A DNA stretch of 11,624 nucleotides from Deltaproteobacteria bacterium (GTDB lineage: Bacteria; Desulfobacterota; Desulfomonilia; UBA1062). The notes below the pieces were generated by a model that saw nothing but the letters and a program-made list of their open reading frames with translations, made no database searches and was not told the DNA's origin. The position numbers and the translations under genes are program-made. Shown here one piece after another: positions 7,279-11,624 of this stretch (the stretch's first letter is position 1; each line of letters begins with the position of its first letter). The stretch is taken from positions 1 through 11,624 of the forward strand of contig JALNWY010000091.1 of assembly GCA_023230665.1 (NCBI GenBank), in the 5' to 3' direction.

Positions 7279-7307
7279 TGTCTATGTCTTTTGGGATACG
7301 GTGTCAA
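7279..7307 (-). promoter_or_regulatory. Candidate sigma70-type promoter for the murI-fusA-gsp block
   Basis: Reading the minus strand, a perfect -35 box TTGACA (7307-7302) is followed after 17 nt by TAGACA (7284-7279). The -10 matches TATAAT at only three positions, so this rests on the -35, the ideal spacing and the location. Transcription would start near 7272 and leave a leader of about 37 nt before the murI ATG. No other credible promoter was seen between the genes of this block. Confidence 0.5.
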
Positions 7308-7434
7308 GCAGAGAGGGCGGGCCGGATCAGCCTCGCATCAGGGTTTCGCCCAGGGAATGCGGCAAGTGGTGGATTCCCGGACGTAAAAAAGCAGGGGCAA
7401 TCGATGGCTTGGATCTTTGAGGGATGGGCCCGAA

Positions 7435-7851
7435 TCAGTCGATCCTGGTCCCTGCATCAGGGCCGGGACGGCTGGAGTAAATCTCCTTGATCTTGAGCAC
7501 AATCGCCCCCTTGGACTTCATGGGGGCATTGATTTTCCGGGCCATCTCTTCGATCCATGCCGCTGTCTCCTCGAATATCCTGCCAGAGGTCTCGATGGTG
7601 ACCGTACCCTTGATCTGGTATGCCTCGACTGTTCGAGGATCCCAGAAGGCGAGAGAGGCCTGCGGGTTCTCCTTGAGATTGGCAAGGGTTTTTCGAAAAT
7701 ACTGGTCCGAGATCAGGATAGTCTCATCATCGAGCACCTTTTTCGCTGCGATAGGGACGACATTGGGTTCCCCATTCGCGGATGCGGTAGCCAAGGCGAC
7801 AATGGCTTGACTTTCGAACAGGGCGCGAACCTTCTCGTTCATTCTGGACAT
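7435..7851 (-). CDS. Pyridoxamine 5'-phosphate oxidase-like FMN-binding protein
   Basis: A 138-residue split-barrel flavin-binding protein of the PNPOx-like family. Seen: the typical strand pattern IVALATASANGEPNVVPIAA (17-36), followed by ILISDQYFRKTLANLKENP and ASLAFWD, then YQIKGTVTIETSGRIFEE, and the family-type end KIKEIYSSRPGPDAGTRI. Such short members bind FMN or related cofactors and include reductases of unknown substrate; true PdxH enzymes are longer, so vitamin B6 synthesis should not be assumed. The start at 7851 is chosen because AAAGGAG lies 7 nt upstream; the open frame extends 29 codons further, but that stretch (MLFICFSFRVIWCSYVG) does not look like the family. An ATG three codons later (7842) is a minor alternative. 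The gene stands alone, divergent from the sugar dehydrogenase and upstream of murI on the same strand across 199 nt. Confidence 0.88.
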   Translation of the reverse strand: MSRMNEKVRALFESQAIVALATASANGEPNVVPIAAKKVLDDETILISDQYFRKTLANLKENPQASLAFWDPRTVEAYQIKGTVTIETSGRIFEETAAWIEEMARKINAPMKSKGAIVLKIKEIYSSRPGPDAGTRID

Positions 7852-8100
7852 ACGTGTTCTCCTTTTACTGCATGTTCTCTGATGTTTTCCCACATACGAA
7901 CACCATATGACCCTAAAGGAGAAGCAGATAAATAGCAAACGAAAACTTGGTGGAAGAGCGCCGGTGCGAGGCTCGAGGCCCTAGAGAGCTCATGCAGGGA
8001 AGCAGCGCTTCTCTTCTGCCCATAGAAATCCGTTTCGCTGCCGCGTACAGATATGATATGGGAATTCCTTGTCAAACAGCAGTGCGGGAGGAGGATGATC

Positions 8101-9357
8101 ATGGAACACCGGATTGGCATTATCGGCCTTGGCTATGTGGGACTGCCTTTGGCCGTTGAATTCGGAAAAAGATATCCCACCATCGGGTTCGATATCAATG
8201 AAAAGAGAATCGACGAGCTGAGGTCGTCGTTCGACCGGACGCACGAGATGGACCGGGAGGAGCTGGATCGAGCGCAATTTCTCACCTATACGACCGATGA
8301 GAACGGGCTCAAGTCGTGCAACACCTATATCGTCACGGTTCCTACCCCTATTGACATCTTCAACCGGCCGGACATCACCCTGCTCCTGAAGGCGAGCGAG
8401 ACCGTGGGCCGGGTGATATCTCCCGGCGATATCGTGATCTACGAGTCCACCGTGTATCCCGGGGCAACCGAGGAAGACTGCGTACCAGTGATCGAACGGG
8501 TGTCCGGGCTCATTTATAATCAAGATTTCTTCTGCGGATACAGCCCCGAGCGCATAAATCCCGGAGACAAAAAACACCGGCTCACCAGCATCAAAAAGGT
8601 GACCTCGGGCTCGACCCCGGAGATCGCCGAAATCGTGGACGCCCTCTATGCATCTATTGTCCAGGCCGGAACCCACCGCGCTCCTTCCATACGGGTGGCG
8701 GAGGCGGCAAAGGTGATCGAGAACGCCCAGCGGGACATCAATATTGCCTTCATCAACGAGCTCTCCATGATATTCGCCCGCATGGGCATCCGGACCAGAG
8801 ACGTTCTCGAAGCCGCGCGCACCAAGTGGAACTTCCTGAGCTTTGAGCCAGGATTGGTGGGCGGGCACTGCATCGGAGTCGATCCCTACTACCTCACCCA
8901 CAAGGCCGAGAGCATGGGCTATATCCCGCAGATCATCCTTGCCGGCAGGCGGCTGAACGACGGGATGGGAAGATACGTGGCAACCCAGCTCATCAAGATG
9001 ATGGTGAAAAAGTCCCACCGGATCACGGATTCCAATGTCTTGGTCATGGGGATCACCTTCAAGGAAAACTGCCCGGATATCAGAAATTCCAAGGTCATCG
9101 ACATCATCAGCCAGCTCCGGGACTTTGCCTGTAATATCGATATCCTCGACCCCTTTGCCGATCCGGGAGAGGTGAAGCACGAGTACGGGCTCGACATCAT
9201 CACCTCGGAGGCGGACCTCAAGCCCCAGTACGAAGGGATCATGGTCGCTGTTTCGCATGACGAGTTCAGACGGATCGACATCAACAGATACAAGGCGCCT
9301 GGCTGCGTGGTGTACGATGTGAAAAACGTCTATGGAGACTCCGATGAGTATCTGTAG
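8101..9357 (+). CDS. tviB: UDP-N-acetylhexosamine 6-dehydrogenase, TviB/WbpO type
   Basis: NAD-dependent dehydrogenase that oxidises C6 of a UDP-N-acetylhexosamine (UDP-GlcNAc or UDP-GalNAc) to the uronic acid, a precursor for surface polysaccharide. The 418 residues show the Rossmann motif GLGYVG (9-14), TVPTPID, YESTVYPGATEEDCVPV, the catalytic Lys204 and Asn208 in AAKVIENAQRD, and the nucleophile Cys257 in GGHCIGVDPYYL. The C-terminal domain has GITFKENCPDIRNSKVID. These blocks read like TviB from the Vi-antigen pathway rather than like UDP-glucose or GDP-mannose dehydrogenases. The substrate is inferred from overall resemblance. The start at 8101 follows GGAGGAGG at good spacing; the ATG at 8095 abuts that site and is less likely. 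No epimerase, glycosyltransferase or flippase gene is in the window, so the target polymer is unknown. A GGCCGGCC hairpin without a good T-tract follows the stop. Confidence 0.93.
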   Translation: MEHRIGIIGLGYVGLPLAVEFGKRYPTIGFDINEKRIDELRSSFDRTHEMDREELDRAQFLTYTTDENGLKSCNTYIVTVPTPIDIFNRPDITLLLKASETVGRVISPGDIVIYESTVYPGATEEDCVPVIERVSGLIYNQDFFCGYSPERINPGDKKHRLTSIKKVTSGSTPEIAEIVDALYASIVQAGTHRAPSIRVAEAAKVIENAQRDINIAFINELSMIFARMGIRTRDVLEAARTKWNFLSFEPGLVGGHCIGVDPYYLTHKAESMGYIPQIILAGRRLNDGMGRYVATQLIKMMVKKSHRITDSNVLVMGITFKENCPDIRNSKVIDIISQLRDFACNIDILDPFADPGEVKHEYGLDIITSEADLKPQYEGIMVAVSHDEFRRIDINRYKAPGCVVYDVKNVYGDSDEYL

Positions 9358-9363
9358 CCCCGC

Positions 9364-9381
9364 GGGACGGCCGGCCCTTTT
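9364..9381 (+). terminator. Weak candidate terminator after tviB
   Basis: GGGAC and GGCCC flank a GGCC tetraloop with one internal mismatch, and TTTT follows. The stem is short and the T-run brief, but it sits 7 nt after the tviB stop and before the next promoter, where a terminator would be expected. Confidence 0.22.
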
Positions 9382-9393
9382 CAAGACTCTGGA

Positions 9394-9422
9394 TTTACAA
9401 TCCACAGCTCCGAGGGTATAAC
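9394..9422 (+). promoter_or_regulatory. Near-consensus sigma70 promoter for HIT-lipA
   Basis: TTTACA (9394-9399) and TATAAC (9417-9422) each match five of six consensus bases and are separated by exactly 17 nt. Transcription would start near 9429, giving a 35-nt leader to the HIT gene. The -35 also lies in a small hairpin, GGATT-TAC-AATCC (9391-9403), which might be an operator-like symmetry but is short. This is the best promoter match found between the genes of the window. Confidence 0.7.
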
Positions 9423-9463
9423 AGCGCAGGAATCAAACAATACGAGGAGAAAAACACACTACC

Positions 9464-9940
9464 ATGAGCACCCTGTGGGCCCCTTGGCGCAGTGAATACA
9501 TTACCCGGCCGAAAGATCCCTCATGCGTATTCTGTGCCGCGCCGCAAAACAATGACCCGCTCATTCTCAAGAAAGGCACGAGCAGCTTTGTCATCATGAA
9601 CCGGTTCCCTTACGCGACCGGCCACTGCCTGGTGGCGCCTTACCGCCACGTGAGGGACATTGCCGAGATCAGCGAAGAAGAGTCCCGCGATATCAACTCC
9701 CTGGTGCAGGAAGTCGTTGCAGCCACACGCAAGGCCATGAACCCCGATGGGTTCAACGTGGGGATGAACATCGGATCAGCGGCAGGCGCGGGGATCGCCG
9801 AGCACCTCCATGTTCACATCGTACCCCGCTGGGCCGGAGACACCAATTTCATGCCTGTGATAACCGATACGCACATTATCTCGGAACACATCATGGAGAC
9901 ACGCAACAAGATAGCCCGGATGCTGGGTGAGGCGGAATAG
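9464..9940 (+). CDS. HIT-family nucleotide hydrolase/phosphorylase (Ap4A phosphorylase-like)
   Basis: A 158-residue histidine-triad protein. The triad HLHVHIV is at 114-120, with His116 the expected nucleophile. A zinc-type CVFC (Cys21, Cys24) follows the start LWAPWRSEYI. The segment GFNVGMNIGSAAGAGIAEHL just before the triad, and PRWAGDTNFMPVI after it, resemble the diadenosine tetraphosphate phosphorylase branch (such as mycobacterial Rv2613c) more than Hint-type AMP-lysine hydrolases. It would cleave dinucleoside polyphosphates in the cytoplasm; the exact substrate is inference. The ribosome site GAGGAG (9444-9449) is 14 nt from the ATG, longer than usual, which may lower expression. A near-consensus promoter is directly upstream, and lipA starts 3 nt after the stop, so the two are surely co-transcribed. 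Confidence 0.92.
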   Translation: MSTLWAPWRSEYITRPKDPSCVFCAAPQNNDPLILKKGTSSFVIMNRFPYATGHCLVAPYRHVRDIAEISEEESRDINSLVQEVVAATRKAMNPDGFNVGMNIGSAAGAGIAEHLHVHIVPRWAGDTNFMPVITDTHIISEHIMETRNKIARMLGEAE

Positions 9941-9943
9941 CTC

Positions 9944-10879
9944 ATGAAGGACCGCGGGCGTGCCCGCCCATGCCAGGAAAGGATCCCCTCCTGGGCAAAG
10001 AAGAACAAGCGGCTCAAGGAGCTGCACCTCACCAAGACCGGCCTGCGCGCTTCAGGCCTCGCATCGGTCTGTGAGGAAGCCCGCTGCCCCAATATCGCCG
10101 AGTGTTTTGCCAGACCCACGGCCGCCTTTCTTATCCTGGGCCATATCTGCACCAGGGGATGCCGGTTCTGCTCCATCCGCAAAGGCGCCCCAGCTCCGCC
10201 CGATCCTTGCGAGGGAGAGCGCGTAGCCCAGGCCGCGGCCGCCATGGGCCTCAAGCACGTGGTGATCACCTCCGTGACCAGAGACGATCTTCCGGATCAG
10301 GGAGCAGGCGCGTTTGCCTGCACGATCAGGGAAATTCGAAAACTCCTGCCGGAGGCAACCGTCGAGGTACTCATCCCTGATTTCTCCGGGAGGGCGGATC
10401 TCATCGAGACAGTGCTCCGGGAAAGGCCCGAGGTATTCAATCACAATATTGAGACCGTGGACAGACTCTACGGATCTGCCCGGCCCCAGGCCAGCCTGAG
10501 GACGAGCCTTGCGGTTCTCCGCACGGCCCGGGAGTTTCCCGGAGACACGGTGGTCAAGTCGGGTTTCATGCTGGGCCTGGGAGAGAGCGAGGAGGAAGTT
10601 GCCGAACTCCTGGAGGCCCTGAGCCGTTCGGGGTGCGAGGTCGTCACCATGGGGCAGTATCTTCAGCCCACAGCCGCGCAGGTGCCGGTCTCCCGGTACT
10701 GGTCTCCAGAGGATTTCAAACGATTCTCAGATATTGCGAAAAATACCGGTATACGATATGTTATATCCGGACCGCTGGTCAGAAGTTCGTATCAGGCGAA
10801 ATTGGTTCTGGAAGAGGTCAGGCGCGATCGAATCAGCGTGGGCATGGATGGAACGAGTCCCCAAAAGGGCCGGGACTGA
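9944..10879 (+). CDS. lipA: Lipoyl synthase LipA
   Basis: Radical-SAM enzyme that inserts two sulfur atoms into protein-bound octanoyl groups to make lipoyl cofactor for 2-oxoacid dehydrogenases and the glycine cleavage H protein. All diagnostic motifs are present in the 311 residues: the auxiliary cluster CEEARCPNIAEC (Cys43, Cys48, Cys54), the SAM cluster CTRGCRFC (Cys69, Cys73, Cys76), VITSVTRDDLPDQGAGAF, VEVLIPDF, VFNHNIETV, KSGFMLGLGE, and the C-terminal RSSYQA (280-285) whose Ser ligates the auxiliary cluster. The start lies 3 nt after the HIT stop, with a GAGGCGGA ribosome site inside the HIT end. The partner octanoyltransferase (lipB or lipM) is not in the window. No missing catalytic residue is seen. 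Confidence 0.97.
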   Translation: MKDRGRARPCQERIPSWAKKNKRLKELHLTKTGLRASGLASVCEEARCPNIAECFARPTAAFLILGHICTRGCRFCSIRKGAPAPPDPCEGERVAQAAAAMGLKHVVITSVTRDDLPDQGAGAFACTIREIRKLLPEATVEVLIPDFSGRADLIETVLRERPEVFNHNIETVDRLYGSARPQASLRTSLAVLRTAREFPGDTVVKSGFMLGLGESEEEVAELLEALSRSGCEVVTMGQYLQPTAAQVPVSRYWSPEDFKRFSDIAKNTGIRYVISGPLVRSSYQAKLVLEEVRRDRISVGMDGTSPQKGRD

Positions 10880-10911
10880 AGGCCGCATCCACGGGACACA
10901 CATACCCGCCG

Positions 10912-10970
10912 GCTGTACGATCCCGCCCGCCTGTTCATGAAAAAAGAGTAAGAGACACGATGCGTACAGC
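10912..10970 (+). repeat. 8-bp perfect inverted repeat in the lipA-hom gap
   Basis: GCTGTACG (10912-10919) and CGTACAGC (10963-10970) are exact reverse complements, 43 nt apart. The second arm ends 2 nt before the AAGGAG ribosome site of hom. As RNA they could close a leader structure next to that site; as DNA they could be paired operator half-sites. No promoter was recognised in this 104-nt gap, so hom may be read from the HIT-lipA promoter. The symmetry is certain, the function unknown. Confidence 0.35.
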
Positions 10971-10983
10971 ACAAGGAGAGCAT

Positions 10984-11624
10984 ATGGACAACATTAAAAT
11001 CGGTTTGATCGGCCTTGGCACCATTGGCACGGGTGTAGCGAAAACACTGCTGGAGAACACCGCCCTTCTTGACGAGCGTCTCGGCTTTTCTCTCGATCTT
11101 GCGGCCATTGCCGATATCGACATCACCACCGACCGCGGCCGAACCATCCCCCGGGACCTCCTCACCACCGATGCGTATGCGCTCATCAACAATCCTGACA
11201 TCGATATCGTGGTGGAGCTCATCGGCGGAATCGAACCGGCGCGAACCTTCATCCTCGATGCGCTCAAGGCCGGCAAGCACGTAGTGACCGCAAATAAGGC
11301 CCTGCTCGCCTCGCGCGGCAAGGAGCTCTTTGATGCCGCCCAGACCTATGGCAAGGACCTGTACTACGAGGCGTCAGTCGGCGGCGGGGTCCCGATCATC
11401 AAAGCATTGCGGGAATCGCTCGTGGCGAATAACTTCATCTTCATTTACGGGATCCTCAACGGGACCTGCAACTTCATCCTCACCGAGATGAGCGAGAAGG
11501 GCTCATCATTTGAAGACACCTTAAGGCAGGCCCAGGAACTCGGATACGCAGAGGCCAACCCCTCGACCGATGTAGACGGCATCGACTCGTCGCACAAACT
11601 CGCCATCATCATCAGCCTTGCCTA
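10984..11624 (+). CDS. hom: Homoserine dehydrogenase, N-terminal part (runs off window)
   Basis: NAD(P)H-dependent enzyme reducing aspartate semialdehyde to homoserine, the branch point to threonine, methionine and isoleucine. The visible 213 codons show the Rossmann motif GLIGLGTIGTGV (7-18), VVELIGG, GKHVVTANKALLASRG, YYEASVGGGVPIIKALRE, the signature GILNGTCNFILTEM, and GYAEANPSTDVDGIDSSHKL, which includes the substrate-side acidic residues and Lys. The end of the catalytic domain and any C-terminal ACT regulatory domain are beyond the edge. No aspartokinase segment precedes it, so it is monofunctional rather than a ThrA-type fusion. The start at 10984 has AAGGAG at 10973-10978; an in-frame ATG at 10960 has no good ribosome site. 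It follows lipA by 104 nt on the same strand. Confidence 0.95.
   Translation, partial: MDNIKIGLIGLGTIGTGVAKTLLENTALLDERLGFSLDLAAIADIDITTDRGRTIPRDLLTTDAYALINNPDIDIVVELIGGIEPARTFILDALKAGKHVVTANKALLASRGKELFDAAQTYGKDLYYEASVGGGVPIIKALRESLVANNFIFIYGILNGTCNFILTEMSEKGSSFEDTLRQAQELGYAEANPSTDVDGIDSSHKLAIIISLA

Noticed and set aside
7381..7434. T6 tract on the minus strand downstream of the PNPOx-like gene as a possible terminator
   Set aside because: Only a 4-bp GGGC/GCCC stem with a loop of about 29 nt precedes it; too weak to call.
7893..7909. CATACGAACACCATATG, an imperfect palindrome upstream of the PNPOx-like gene
   Set aside because: Arms pair at only 5 of 6 positions and AT-rich short symmetries are common between divergent genes; no supporting promoter boxes were found.
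8052..8057. TATGAT as a -10 box for tviB
   Set aside because: No acceptable -35 lies 15-18 nt upstream (sequences such as TCCGTT), so it was not annotated as a promoter.
8060..8074. GGAATTCC palindrome with TTGACA on the minus strand as a promoter for the PNPOx-like gene
   Set aside because: The matching -10 at 16 nt is TATCTG, only three of six, and it would leave a leader of about 200 nt.
7990..9405. Long open frame of 471 codons on the minus strand across the whole tviB gene
   Set aside because: The plus-strand protein has every motif of a sugar dehydrogenase. The antisense product is His/Asp/Gly-rich without family features and arises from codon bias in GC-rich DNA.

Overview
The window looks like an ordinary chromosomal segment of a GC-rich Gram-negative bacterium. 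A type II secretion (T2SS) cluster with an ExeA-type ATPase, a second-type EF-G, a TviB-type sugar dehydrogenase and lipoyl synthase would fit a deltaproteobacterial/Desulfobacterota-like organism. That assignment is inference from gene content and protein style only; no rRNA or other taxonomic marker is present. I see no tRNA, rRNA, CRISPR array, insertion sequence or integrase.

Left block (minus strand, read from 7.3 kb down to 1): glutamate racemase (murI), an EF-G paralogue (fusA-like), gspC, an ExeA/GspA-type AAA ATPase with a peptidoglycan-binding domain, a short membrane TPR protein with a GspB-like N-terminus, and the first 356 codons of the secretin gspD, which runs off the window. 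The genes are tightly packed: 36-nt gap, 136-nt gap, 52-nt gap with a stem-loop, ATGA overlap, 16-nt gap. A TTGACA-N17-TAGACA promoter candidate sits just upstream of murI, so the whole block may be one transcript. GspC (inner-membrane clamp with HR and PDZ domains) would contact the GspD periplasmic domains. The ExeA-like ATPase and the TPR/GspB-like protein would help the secretin through the peptidoglycan, as ExeAB does in Aeromonas.

Middle: a small FMN-binding pyridoxamine-phosphate-oxidase-like gene (minus strand) diverges from a TviB/WbpO-type UDP-N-acetylhexosamine 6-dehydrogenase gene (plus strand) across 249 nt. I could not define a convincing promoter there.

Right block (plus strand): a near-consensus promoter (TTTACA-N17-TATAAC) drives a HIT-family protein resembling Ap4A phosphorylases, then lipoyl synthase (lipA) 3 nt downstream. 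After a 104-nt gap holding an 8-bp perfect inverted repeat, homoserine dehydrogenase (hom) begins and is cut by the window edge.

I find no clearly new biological system. The best leads are the GspB-like N-terminus joined to TPR repeats beside ExeA, the stem-loop displaying the Shine-Dalgarno sequence in front of the ExeA-like gene, and the EF-G paralogue that lacks the usual domain IV tip residues.
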